Shown piece after piece: positions 26,300 through 33,816 of a stretch of DNA of 64,000 nt. Source of the stretch: Streptomyces humi (GTDB lineage: Bacteria > Actinomycetota > Actinomycetes > Streptomycetales > Streptomycetaceae); the NCBI RefSeq assembly GCF_001005085.2, contig NZ_LBMU02000077.1, forward strand, positions 1-64,000. The letters are read 5' to 3'. The position numbers and the translations under genes are program-made. Positions within the stretch are counted from its first letter, which is position 1; each line of letters opens with the position of its first letter. The notes under the pieces were generated by a model that had not been told where the DNA came from, did no database searches, and saw only the letters and a program-made list of their open reading frames with translations.

Positions 26300-27099
26300 G
26301 ATCTGTTGTTCTTGATCCGGCGGTGGGTGACGTGGCGACTCATGCCGGGCTGACGGGTCACGGGCGCGTTTCCGGCATGAGCCTTCAGATTGCCAGCGTG
26401 GGTGGACCGGGTGTGGTCGTCGCCGATCTCGGCGAGAACCCGTGCGCCGGTGAGAGCGGCCAGGCGGAGGAAGCTCGTGATGATCTTGGCGTCGGGATGC
26501 TGCAGAAACAGCTCTTCTGTGTCGGCTGCCAGGTTGTTGCATGCCTGGCAGGCGGCGTCGAGCTGGGCTAGGAGGGCGAGTGTCTGCCGTTTCATCGGCT
26601 TCTCGACCAGAGCCGGGCGGCGAAGCCGGCTCCGGCGGAATGCCTGAAGCAGTCGGGCGTCCTCGGCTACAGTGGGCGCGATCGACAGGACCGTGCGGGC
26701 TTCCCGGGTCAGCAGCTGCTTGCGCTTCGCTGCGAACGCCTCAAGGATCGCGGGTTAGTACTCGCGCAGGTGCGATCGGGGCCGGTTGTGAGCTCGGGTA
26801 GGGCCCCAGACCGAATCCTGCTGAGCCCTGGCGAGGACGGCGATTGCCCTGATCAGGTCCGAGCCGGTCGGCAGCGGGCGGTGGAACTCGGTGTCCGTGC
26901 GCAGGATGTTCGCCAGGGCAACCGCGTCCTTGGTGTTCCGGCTTCTTCGGGGAGACGGCGAGCCGGCCCGTAGGCAGGCGACCAGGAGTCCTAGGGAGGT
27001 CTCGATCGCCACCCGGATGGGATCGGGGGGCGCCCTCGTGGTCTTGATGCCGTGGGGACCAGTGGGGGACCACGCGGTACTCACGACCCTGAACGGCAC
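26300..27099 (-). pseudogene. IS110-family transposase remnant
   Basis: One reading frame gives pieces of an IS110 transposase: VAIETSLGLLVACLRA, then DAVALANILRTDTEFHRPLP, AIAVLARAQQDSVWGPT and HLREY, then an in-frame stop at about 26755. After the stop the same frame continues with EAFAAKRKQLLTREARTVL and the C-terminal motif DAKIITSFLRLAALTGARVL and HRRIKNNRSA. The N-terminal DED-type catalytic start is missing and about 20 residues seem deleted after CLRA. The remnant abuts the broken integrase, so an insertion and deletion here may have removed the excisionase region. Confidence 0.75.
27053..27072. repeat. Paired TGGGGACCA-type repeats near attR
   Basis: TGGGGACCA at 27053-27061 and TGGGGGACCA at 27063-27072 repeat the motif pair seen near attL at 10024-10043. 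Symmetrical placement at the two ends of the island fits integrase arm sites. Confidence 0.45.
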
Positions 27100-27176
27100 G
27101 CACGGAGGCGCGCGTTCTGCGTCCTAGTTATGCCTGATATGTGCGGGTAGTTTCTGTGGCCCTCACTTCTGGGGGG

Positions 27177-27212
27177 CAAGGGGTCGCCGGTTCAAATCCT
27201 GTCGTCCCGACT
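27177..27212. other. attR (partial tRNA-Pro duplicate)
   Basis: A 36-bp copy of the tRNA-Pro 3' end, identical to 9926-9961 except one base (C27188). It lacks the 5' half of the tRNA and so cannot be a functional tRNA gene. It marks the right boundary of the island. Confidence 0.85.
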
Positions 27213-27225
27213 GGAGACAGTCGCA

Positions 27226-27269
27226 GGCCGAGAGCCGGTTCGGGAGACATCCGGAACCGGCCCTCGGCC
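27226..27269. terminator. Strong hairpin beyond attR
   Basis: GGCCGAGAGCCGGTTC (27226-27241) pairs with GGAACCGGCCCTCGGCC (27253-27269) with one internal mismatch. It probably was the original terminator of tRNA-Pro before the island inserted, and now also serves the minus-strand RidA gene that ends at 27278. Confidence 0.75.
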
Positions 27270-27277
27270 GTTCGCGT

Positions 27278-27685
27278 TCAGTCGAGGACCGCGGTGGCCT
27301 CGATCTCGACCAGGTGCTCCGGGACGTCCAGGGCCGCGACGCCGATCAGCGTGGCCGGCGGGACCGGGGTGATCCCGAGCTTCGCCGCCGCCCGGGAGAT
27401 GCCGTCCAGGAGGGCGGGCATCCTGTCGGGGGTCCAGTCGACGACGTAGAAGGTCAGTTTCGCGACGTCGCCGAAGGAGCCGCCGGCCCCGGCCAGGGCG
27501 GCGCCGATGTTGAGGTAGCACTGCTCGACCTGGGCGGCGAGGTCGCCCTCGCCGATCGTGCGCCCCTCGGCGTCCCAGGCGACCTGTCCGGCGACGAGGA
27601 CCAGCCTCGATCCGGACGCGATCGCCACCTGCCGGTAGACGTCGATCTCGGGCAGTCCGTCGGGGTTCACCAGGGTGATGGCCAT
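27278..27685 (-). CDS. RidA/YjgF-family deaminase-like protein
   Basis: A 135-residue RidA-superfamily protein. Typical strands are LVLVAGQVAWDAEG and EQCYLNIGAALAGAGGSFGDVAKLTFYVVD, and the C-terminal VPEHLVEIEATAVL carries the signature Glu. The usual Arg of RidA (in the IRVEIEA strand) is not evident, so it may belong to a Rid subgroup without 2-aminoacrylate deaminase activity. The ATG at 27685 follows AAGGAGACGG. It is divergent from an HxlR regulator across 97 bp with a dyad, so it is probably regulated by it. Confidence 0.85.
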   Translation of the reverse strand: MAITLVNPDGLPEIDVYRQVAIASGSRLVLVAGQVAWDAEGRTIGEGDLAAQVEQCYLNIGAALAGAGGSFGDVAKLTFYVVDWTPDRMPALLDGISRAAAKLGITPVPPATLIGVAALDVPEHLVEIEATAVLD

Positions 27686-27702
27686 ACCGTCCGTCTCCTT
27701 GA

Positions 27703-27735
27703 CTCTCTTGTGGTTACCTGGGAACCGTAGGAGAG
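27703..27735. promoter_or_regulatory. HxlR operator candidate
   Basis: An imperfect 33-bp dyad is centred at 27719: CTCTC (27703-27707), GGTTACC, GGGAACC and GAGAG (27731-27735). The core GGTTACC-T-GGGAACC resembles the GTTAC-type sites of HxlR/MarR-like winged-helix proteins and lies between the divergent RidA and HxlR genes. Confidence 0.55.
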
Positions 27736-27782
27736 TGGACGCTGACGTGGAAGAACGCACTTTTCAGTGACTGGGGAACCCG

Positions 27783-28163
27783 ATGGTGACCAAGCAGTTC
27801 AGGGGCTCGCCCGACGACGCGGATCTCGGGCGCGCGGACTCCCTGGCACGGGAGATCTTCTCCGACGTCGCGAACAAGTGGGCGTTCCTGATCATCGAGA
27901 CCCTCGGCGGACGCACCCTGCGCTTCAGCGAACTGCGCGACGGGATCGAGGGCATCAGCCACAAGATGCTCACCCAGAACCTGCGCATGCTGGAGCGCAA
28001 CGGCCTGGTCGAGCGCACCGTGCACCCCACGGTGCCGCCCCGGGTCGAGTACACCCTCACCGAGCCCGGCCAGGGCCTGCGCGCGACGGTCGACGGCATG
28101 TGCGACTGGACCCGTACCCACCTCGGTCACATCGAGACCGCCCGCCGCCGCTTCGACGCCTGA
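27783..28163 (+). CDS. HxlR-family transcriptional regulator
   Basis: A 126-residue winged-helix regulator. The HxlR pattern is complete: DVANKWAFLIIETLGGRTLRF, then ELRDGIEGISHKMLTQNLRM and LERNGLVERTVHP with PPRVEYTLTEPGQGL. The ATG at 27783 gives the family-normal length. No Cys redox sensor typical of HypR-like members is seen. It faces the RidA-like gene and likely controls it through the dyad in the shared promoter. Confidence 0.9.
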   Translation: MVTKQFRGSPDDADLGRADSLAREIFSDVANKWAFLIIETLGGRTLRFSELRDGIEGISHKMLTQNLRMLERNGLVERTVHPTVPPRVEYTLTEPGQGLRATVDGMCDWTRTHLGHIETARRRFDA

Positions 28164-28181
28164 CGGCCCCGGAGCCGCCGC

Positions 28182-29215
28182 TCAGTCGTCGGCGATGCCG
28201 GCGCCGCTGAGGGCGGGCACGGTGTCCTCCGGGCGGGTCAGGGAGCGGGCGCCGAGGCGGAACTGGGCGAGCGTGTCCACGATCGTCCGGCCGACCGGGA
28301 GATGCCCCCACACGCTGATGCCCTGGTGGGTGCTGGGCTCCCAGGTGGTCTCGTCGATGACGACGGGATTCCAGCCGACTTCCCATTCGAAGCCGGAGGG
28401 GGTGCGGGCGTAGTAGGACAGTTCGCGGTCGTTGGTGTGCCGGCCGACGGACAGCGCCATGTCGAAGCCGAGTTCGTGGACGCGCTGGTAGCTGCGGGCG
28501 ACGTCGTCGAGGGTGGCGGCCTGGACGTTGAGGTGCTGGACACGGGTGCGGATCGGGTCGACCGGCAGGCCGCGGACGTTGGCCACCGCGATGGAGTGGT
28601 GGCGTTCGTTGACGCGCAGGAAGCGGATCCTGAGCCGGACGCCGCTGATGGTCTCCTCGATGACGTCGGTCAGACGGGCGTCGAAGACCGTGTCGAAGTA
28701 CCCCCGGATCCGCGACGGCCTGGTGGAGGTCAGGGCGATGTGGCCCAGGCCGGAATCCCCGGTGACGAAACCGGAGGCGAGCATGCGCAGGGGCTCGGCG
28801 GACTTCGCCGGGGTGGTGCACAGCTCCTGCGTGATGCCTTTGGGCCCGGGGAACCGCAGCAGGCGTTCGACGCCGCGCAGGGCCGCCTCCTCCTCGGTTC
28901 CGGCGACCAGGGGCACGCCGTGGGCGCGGACGCGGGCCTCGATCCGCTCGAAGGTGGTGTGGTCGTCGACGTGCCAGCCGGTGGCCACGACGTCTTCGGC
29001 CGGACCGCGCCGCAGCAGGAAGCGGCACTCCCGGTCATCGAGGCGGAAGCGCATCAGGTCGCGGGAGAGCGCGTCATGGTGCATGCCGATGGCGTCGGTG
29101 CCGAAGCGGGCCAGTCGGCGAGGCGGTCGGTCTCGATGACGAGGTGGCCGAGGTGGACGGCGCCGAAGACCTCCGCGCGACCGGACCGGGCGGCGTGCCC
29201 GTCGTCCCCGGTCAC
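28182..29215 (-). pseudogene. Extradiol (VOC-type) ring-cleavage dioxygenase with a frameshift
   Basis: A type I extradiol dioxygenase of two VOC domains, about 344 residues if the frame is restored. The start region EVFGAVHLGHLVIETDRLAD is in one frame and ARFGTDAIGMHHDALSRDLM onward is in another; the break is near 29118, where TGGCCC would need to be TGGGCCC. Metal ligands in the catalytic domain are intact: His in GLGHIALT, His in VQHLNVQ, Glu in FEWEVG. The GTG at 29215 overlaps the hydrolase stop by 4 bp. It would cleave a catechol-type ring; the next step belongs to the upstream hydrolase. If the shift is a sequence error, this is a working gene. Confidence 0.75.
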
Positions 29216-30084
29216 CGGCGGCCCGCCAGGAAGTCCGCGCAGAGGCGGTTGAACAGGCCGGCCCGTTCGAACTGCACCCAGTGCCCGGTGTTCGCCACCA
29301 GGTAGAGGTCGCAGTCGGGCATGCGGTCGGCCAGCATCCGCGCGCCGGACGGGCGGTTGACCCGGTCCTCGGCGCCCCACAGCACGAGGGTGGGCACGGG
29401 CAGCCGGCGCAGACGCGGGTCGCGGGTGAAGTCGGTCCGCCACAGGGTGCGCAGAGCGCCCGGTCCGGCCGGACGCCTGAGAGGCGGAGCGGCGACCACC
29501 TCGGGGTCGATGCTGGCCCGGTAGCGCTCGTCGATGACCGACTCCGGGACACCGGCGGCGTTGAAGACCAGATGGTGGCGGATGAACTTCTCCAGCTTCA
29601 GCCGTGAAGGGCCGTCGCCGGAGTAGTAGTCGAGGAGGCTGTTGAGGCCGCGGGTGGGCAGGGCACGGGTGGTGCCGACGCCGCCGGGACCCATCAGGAC
29701 CATGCGGTCGACCCGGTCGGGGGTGTCCAGGGCGAGCCGCAGGGCGCAGGCGCCGCCGTAGGAGTTGCCGACCAGGTGGGCCCTGTCCAGGGCGAGCCGG
29801 TCCAGCAGACCGCGGACGCGGCCGGCGAGATGTCCGAAGGGGTCGGCGCGGTCGACGCCCTTGGTGCTGCGGCCGTAGCCGGGCAGGTCGGGCACGATGA
29901 CCCGGTACTCCTCGGCCAACTCGGCGATGTTGCGCGCGTAGTTGGAGACGCCGGTGGCGCCGGGGCCGCCGCCGTGCAACAGCAGCACCGGCGGCCCGCT
30001 GCCCGCCTCGGCGACGAAAACCCGCGTCCCGCCGACGTCGTACGTCGTCTCCTGCATCACCGGCAGGCCGGTCGATGTGGTCAT
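29212..30084 (-). CDS. Alpha/beta hydrolase, meta-cleavage product hydrolase type
   Basis: A 290-residue serine hydrolase like BphD/HsaD enzymes, which split the carbon-carbon bond of ring-cleavage products. The oxyanion motif is LHGGGPGATG, the nucleophile elbow is GNSYGGACA, the Asp lies in LVLWGAEDRVN and the His in VANTGHWVQFERA. The ATG at 30084 follows a GAGGAA ribosome site. It overlaps the extradiol dioxygenase gene by 4 bp, so the two form an operon for an aromatic or steroid-like substrate. A 32-bp dyad over the promoter suggests repression by an unlinked regulator. Confidence 0.88.
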   Translation of the reverse strand: MTTSTGLPVMQETTYDVGGTRVFVAEAGSGPPVLLLHGGGPGATGVSNYARNIAELAEEYRVIVPDLPGYGRSTKGVDRADPFGHLAGRVRGLLDRLALDRAHLVGNSYGGACALRLALDTPDRVDRMVLMGPGGVGTTRALPTRGLNSLLDYYSGDGPSRLKLEKFIRHHLVFNAAGVPESVIDERYRASIDPEVVAAPPLRRPAGPGALRTLWRTDFTRDPRLRRLPVPTLVLWGAEDRVNRPSGARMLADRMPDCDLYLVANTGHWVQFERAGLFNRLCADFLAGRR

Positions 30085-30397
30085 GTCGTTCCTCACTCGG
30101 GACTCGGGCGCACGTCTCGTGCCGTGTCGCTCCAGCTGTACCGTAGCGTTCACTCCAATTGGAATGAACGCTACGCTAGCCAGGGTGTCCGGGGTGGTCA
30201 AGGAGGGCGGTGGCGGCAAGGACCGCCGAAGCCGCCGGGCGTCGGGGGGCGCAGGCCCGCGGCGGCGCACCGCGGCCGGGCGCGCACGCCATGCCGTGCG
30301 CCCGGGCGCGGTGGCCGCCGCCTGTCCGGGCCGTCGGGGGAAGAGGATGCTTACCCGGGTCGGCCCTCGGCAACGGGCCGGAATCCAAGGGGGGAAT
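30085..30397. other. Intergenic region between hydrolase and lectin genes
   Basis: The 313-bp gap holds the long dyad at 30143-30174 near the hydrolase promoter. The rest is GC-rich and shows no credible gene; overlapping ORFs on both strands have no motifs. The ribosome site of the lectin gene (AAGGGGGG) is at about 30388. Confidence 0.5.
30143..30174 (-). promoter_or_regulatory. 32-bp near-perfect operator-like dyad
   Basis: The stretch from GTAGCGTTCA (30143) to TGAACGCTAC (30174), with TCCAATTGGA at its centre, is symmetrical except for one base pair. On the minus strand a TTCATT/TACGGT promoter with a 17-bp spacer overlaps it. It should control the hydrolase-dioxygenase operon; no regulator gene lies next to it. 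Confidence 0.65.
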
Positions 30398-30907
30398 GTG
30401 CCGTACCTTCGCCGTGCCATCTCGTTCACCGCGGTGTTCGCCGCCGCACTGGGATCGTCCTTACTCCCCGCCGCGGCCGCGCAGGCCGCCGGCGTGACGA
30501 CCGTCCACCGCCTCGAACCGTCCGCGGTCGCCCCGGCCCTCGGGGCGCCGGCCGCCACCCGGTACCGGGGCCGGCTGCTGCCCGGCGGCCGCCTCAACCC
30601 CGGGGACCGGCTCGTCAGTCCGAACCGGCTCAACGTCCTCGTGATGCAGCAGGACGGCAACCTGGTCGAGACCATCCCGCGTGGCCGCATCGTCTGGCAG
30701 AGCGGCACCCACGACCCGTACTCCGTGCTGTTCATGCAGAACGACGGCAACCTGGTCGTGGTCGCGCCCGGCAACCGCCCGGTCTGGGCGTCCGGCACCG
30801 CCGGCCGTCCGGGCTCGGACCTGGAACTCCAGAACGACCGGAACCTGGTCGTCTACGCACCCGGCCATGTCGCGGTCTGGGCGAACAACATCGCGGGCCG
30901 GCCCTGA
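30398..30907 (+). CDS. Secreted bulb-type (B-lectin) mannose-binding protein
   Basis: A 169-residue exported lectin. Residues 1-31 are a signal peptide (RRAISFTAVFAAALGSSLLP with a probable AQA cleavage site). The mature part is one monocot-type B-lectin domain with three copies of the QxDxNxV motif: QQDGNLVE, QNDGNLVVV and QNDRNLVVY. Only the third keeps the full QxDxNxVxY mannose-binding pattern. The GTG at 30398 is supported by an AAGGGGGG ribosome site. It stands alone. A role in sugar recognition outside the cell is likely; the target is unknown. Confidence 0.85.
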   Translation: MPYLRRAISFTAVFAAALGSSLLPAAAAQAAGVTTVHRLEPSAVAPALGAPAATRYRGRLLPGGRLNPGDRLVSPNRLNVLVMQQDGNLVETIPRGRIVWQSGTHDPYSVLFMQNDGNLVVVAPGNRPVWASGTAGRPGSDLELQNDRNLVVYAPGHVAVWANNIAGRP

Positions 30908-30939
30908 ACCGGCGATCCTGAACCGGCGGCCCTGAACCG

Positions 30940-31746
30940 CTAGTCGAACTGGCTCGGCATCGGTGCCGGGGTCTTGCCGGCGAGCACGTCCTTGAGGCGC
31001 TGGGCGCCGTTCTGCACCGCCAGCGTGGTGCTGTCGTGGTCGACGGCGTCCAGGGCGCCGTTGGTGACGGCCGCCCCGGACGCGCCGATCCGCAGCACCG
31101 CGACATCCGTGACGTAGGTGACGGGCTGCCCGTCGCTGGTGCCCTGCACGGTCACCGTCAGGGCCGCCCGGCCGTCGCCCACGTCCGGGATCTGCGCCGA
31201 GACGACCTGGATCGTGCGCTTGTCACCGTTCTTGCCGGTGGCCGTGAACTGGTTGCACTTCTCCGGCAGGCTCTTCAGCCAGGTCAGTGTGGAGTTGAGG
31301 CTGTCCGAACCGTAGTCGCCGACCTGGTACAGCATCCGGGCGGTGTCCGAGGTGAAGCCGCGCAGCCCGGAGGCGCCCGAGGCGCGGCCGAGCAGACTGT
31401 CGGAGTACAGGCCGTCGAGCAGCCGCTGGCAGTCGGCCGCGTCGGCCTTGGCGGTGAGGAACCCGGCCACGTCGACCTTGCCGACCAGCATGGTGTTGCG
31501 CCAGGTCGCGGCGTCCGTGGCCAGCTGCCAGTTGTCCTCGATGTCGGCCGGCGTGATCAGCGCCGCCTGCGCGCCCGCCCCGGTGAGGGCGGGGGTCGAC
31601 GACGGCGCGGGAGAGCGCTCGGCGGCGGGCGAGACGGCCGAGGCTCCGGAGCCGTCGCTCCCGCCCGAACAGGCGGCGGTGGCGAGCAGGGCCCCCGCCG
31701 CCAGGGCCGCGGCGACCGTACGCGCGGGTCGGGACGGACGGGTCAT
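30940..31746 (-). CDS. Lipoprotein of unknown function
   Basis: A 268-residue lipoprotein. The signal peptide ends in a lipobox ALLATAAC near residue 26, followed by a Gly/Ser/Pro-rich linker (residues 27-55). The mature domain (ITPADIEDNWQLATDAATWR onward) has a mixed alpha/beta pattern with two Cys (DCQRLL and EKCNQF) that may form a disulfide. Similar proteins are common surface lipoproteins in Streptomyces and lack an assigned activity. The ATG at 31746 follows GAGGAGG. It is convergent with the lectin gene. Confidence 0.8.
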   Translation of the reverse strand: MTRPSRPARTVAAALAAGALLATAACSGGSDGSGASAVSPAAERSPAPSSTPALTGAGAQAALITPADIEDNWQLATDAATWRNTMLVGKVDVAGFLTAKADAADCQRLLDGLYSDSLLGRASGASGLRGFTSDTARMLYQVGDYGSDSLNSTLTWLKSLPEKCNQFTATGKNGDKRTIQVVSAQIPDVGDGRAALTVTVQGTSDGQPVTYVTDVAVLRIGASGAAVTNGALDAVDHDSTTLAVQNGAQRLKDVLAGKTPAPMPSQFD

Positions 31747-32020
31747 GGCGGCTGCCTCCTCGGGAACGCGGTACGTCACTCCGCGGGAGGCGCCGCTGCG
31801 CCCTCGCGGGGAACGCGGGTACGTTCCTCCACGCCACCATCCGTTCCGGCCACCGACCACCCGCGCGCGCCGTTCGGGTGAGCGCCGCGGTCCCGGGGGG
31901 TGCCGTGTACCACCCCGCCGACGGGGCGAAGCCGGTGTCCCAGGCGTGGACGCCCTCTTGACGCCGGGCGGAGCCGGATCGACACTCCAGATGGGAATCC
32001 TAGTGAAAAGGTAGGGAAAG
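31747..32020. other. Promoter gap between lipoprotein and leader peptide
   Basis: The 274-bp region between two divergent genes is GC-rich, with no credible ORF. A TTGACG near 31958 may be part of the promoter for the leader transcript, but no good -10 was fixed. Nothing else is seen. Confidence 0.35.
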
Positions 32021-32167
32021 ATGGATCGGCTGCGCGTGGTCACCGGCACGGAGCGCCGAGAGTGCCGTACGCCCTGGCCGGCTTCCCTGCTCACGTCCCC
32101 GCTGCTCACCTCCCGCCGGCACATCGACCTGCTGCGGGTGTGCAGCGCCATCAGCCGTACGGGTTGA
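32021..32167 (+). CDS. Cysteine-type leader peptide (48 aa) ahead of GST-like gene
   Basis: A 48-residue ORF with an AAGGTAGGGAAAG ribosome site. Its C-terminus, SRRHIDLLRVCSAISRTG, matches the RRHIDLxRVxSAxC pattern of actinobacterial leader peptides found before sulfur genes. The Cys codon in the conserved tail would sense charged Cys-tRNA by ribosome stalling. The longer N-terminus is unusual, since such peptides are normally about 20-35 residues. It lies 212 bp before the GST-like gene with a tandem repeat between. Confidence 0.75.
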   Translation: MDRLRVVTGTERRECRTPWPASLLTSPLLTSRRHIDLLRVCSAISRTG

Positions 32168-32173
32168 CCGCCG

Positions 32174-32254
32174 GCGCCCCGTGGCCCGGTACGGCCGTCC
32201 GCGCCCCGTGGCCCGGTACGGCCGTCCGCGCCCCGTCGCACGGTACGGCCGTCC
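32174..32254. repeat. Three tandem copies of a 27-bp unit in the leader-GST gap
   Basis: Units beginning GCGCCCCGTGGCCCGGTACG lie at 32174-32200, 32201-32227 and 32228-32254; the first two are identical and the third differs at two bases. They start 6 bp past the leader stop. Each unit has GTACGGCC/GGCCCGGTAC-type self-complementarity, so the RNA could fold into alternative stems after the leader. Confidence 0.75.
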
Positions 32255-32379
32255 GCGCCCAGCACCGGGCACCACCGCCCGCGCTCCGCCGCCCGCGCAC
32301 CGTCGCCCGGGCCGGCGCCCGCCCTCCGACGAACGCTTCCGCCGCGCGTACGTCCACGCGCCCGTACCCGGGGAGACGC

Positions 32380-33243
32380 ATGTCCATCACTCCACTCGCC
32401 GCCCTTCCGTCCGTCCGCACCGCGCCCGCCTTCCGCGGCCGGATCGGACGGGACGCGCGCAGCGGTCACTACGCCGTGCCGGGCCGCTACCGGCTCCACC
32501 TCGCCACCGCCTGTCCCGACGGCCTCCGCATCGCCGTCGGCCACAGCCTGCTCGCCCTGGACGACTGTTGTCCGGTGACCTTCCTGCCCGCCGTCCCGGA
32601 CCATCCCGACGGCAGCCACACGGCGCTGCGCCCGCTGTACGAGGCCAGCGCCCACCGCTACTCGGGACCGGCCCTCGCGCCGGTGCTCAGCGACGACTGG
32701 TCGGGCCGGATCGTCTCCACCCACGGCCGGGACATCCTGCGCGACCTCGACCGGCACTTCGGCGACGGCGTCACGCGCCTGTACCCGTGCGGTGCCGAGG
32801 CCGAGATCGAGGCGGTCGAGCGGCTGTGTGCCCAGGACGTCGAACAGGCCGCGCAGCGTGCCGGCCGGGAGGGCGGCGACCCGCGGGCGCTGGAGACCCT
32901 GCTCGCCGCGCTGGACGAGCTGGAACACCGGCTCACCGGCGTCGAGTTCCTGGCCGGCGGTCGACTGACCGCCGCCGACGTCGAGTTGTGGGTGACCCTG
33001 GTGCAGCTCGACACCGTGCACCGCAACCACCTGGACGCCTCCGCCGTGCACCGCGTCGCCGACCACCCGGTGCTGTGGGCCTACGCCCGGCGGCTGGCCG
33101 CGCACCCCGCCTTCGGCGCCCACCTCGACCTCGACGGCATCGCCCGCCGCCACCACGGCCGCTGCCAGGGCCTGGAAGCCGCCGGCGCGGCCGTCCAGAT
33201 CCTGGACTGGGCCGGGCATGCCGCGGACGCTTCCCGCAGGTGA
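32380..33243 (+). CDS. Glutathione S-transferase-like protein (Xi-class/GHR-like)
   Basis: A 287-residue protein resembling glutathionyl-hydroquinone reductases (Xi-class GSTs). The N-terminal domain has RYRLHLATACPDGLRIAVGH in the place of the family segment with the active-site Cys, and the C-terminal helical domain reads FLAGGRLTAADVELWVTLV and HPVLWAYARRL. The ATG at 32380 follows GGGGAGACGC. Actinomycetes lack glutathione, so mycothiol or another thiol may be used. The preceding cysteine leader ORF suggests that it is expressed when cysteine is short. Confidence 0.75.
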   Translation: MSITPLAALPSVRTAPAFRGRIGRDARSGHYAVPGRYRLHLATACPDGLRIAVGHSLLALDDCCPVTFLPAVPDHPDGSHTALRPLYEASAHRYSGPALAPVLSDDWSGRIVSTHGRDILRDLDRHFGDGVTRLYPCGAEAEIEAVERLCAQDVEQAAQRAGREGGDPRALETLLAALDELEHRLTGVEFLAGGRLTAADVELWVTLVQLDTVHRNHLDASAVHRVADHPVLWAYARRLAAHPAFGAHLDLDGIARRHHGRCQGLEAAGAAVQILDWAGHAADASRR

Positions 33244-33278
33244 GAGCCGGTCCAGCCGTTCCGCCAACTGGACAGGCG

Positions 33279-33308
33279 TTGACATTTGTTCGGGCGGCTG
33301 CCTAACTT
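33279..33308 (+). promoter_or_regulatory. Promoter of the SAM-riboswitch transcript
   Basis: A consensus -35 TTGACA (33279-33284) and a -10 TAACTT (33303-33308) are separated by 18 bp. The predicted start, about 33315, lies only a few bases before the riboswitch P1 stem. This is among the best sigma-70-type promoters in the window. Confidence 0.75.
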
Positions 33309-33320
33309 ACGGACCAGAAC

Positions 33321-33399
33321 GGTCAAGAGCGTCAGCATCGAGCCCTGGCTTGCTGACCGGCAACCCTCGCACCGCGGTGGGGTGCCCCAGGTGACGACC
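33321..33399 (+). ncRNA. SAM riboswitch (SAM-IV-like)
   Basis: P1 is formed by GGTC (33321-33324) and GACC (33396-33399). The core carries the SAM-I/IV signatures GAGCCCTGGCTTGCTGACCG, CGGCAACCCTCGCACCGCGG and GGTGGGGTGCC. The layout matches the actinobacterial SAM-IV class, with a possible pseudoknot to the sequence just after 33399. It precedes a Cys-rich leader peptide and an ABC transporter, so high SAM should reduce expression of sulfur-compound uptake. Confidence 0.85.
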
Positions 33400-33463
33400 C
33401 GACCGAATGACGACGTTCGGTAAGCGCGCGGCCCACCGGGCCACCAAGTGACAGGTGACGGAC

Positions 33464-33622
33464 ATGTACGCAGCTTCCAGCACGGCCCCGCGCCGCGCCG
33501 CGGGCTGCGTACAGCCGTACCCGAGCCCGCTCGTCGCCGACCGTGCCGTCGACCTGCTCCGTGTCAACAGCGCCCTGTGTAGCGCGTGTACCGCACCGGG
33601 CTGTGCCCGCTGTCGGGTCTGA
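33464..33622 (+). CDS. Cys-rich leader peptide between riboswitch and transporter
   Basis: A 52-residue ORF starting at the ATG at 33464, after GGTGACGGAC. The tail RAVDLLRVNSALCSACTAPG, followed by CARCRV, combines the leader motif (DLLRVxSAxC) with four Cys in a short run. It contains five Cys in all. The clustered Cys codons at the end would make translation sensitive to cysteine supply. It lies 64 bp after the SAM riboswitch and 194 bp before the permease gene. Confidence 0.75.
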   Translation: MYAASSTAPRRAAGCVQPYPSPLVADRAVDLLRVNSALCSACTAPGCARCRV

Positions 33623-33816
33623 CCAGGCTTTCTCGCCCCGTACCCGCAGCATCGCGCCTCAGCGTTCCTGACGAAAGCACCGGCCGTCCGGTGTGACGCC
33701 GTCCGCCCAGCCTCAGTGTCCCGCGCGCCCCCGCGCCCCGTGCCGTGCCCGAACACGGCGCGGTGCCGCGTGCCCGGCCGCGGGACCCGAGGTGTCCGAC
33801 TCCGCCGGAGCCCGCC

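Noticed and set aside
27141..27212. Second tRNA-Pro gene at the right end of the island
   Set aside because: Only the 3' half is present; the acceptor 5' strand, D arm and anticodon loop are missing, so it is an attachment-site duplicate.
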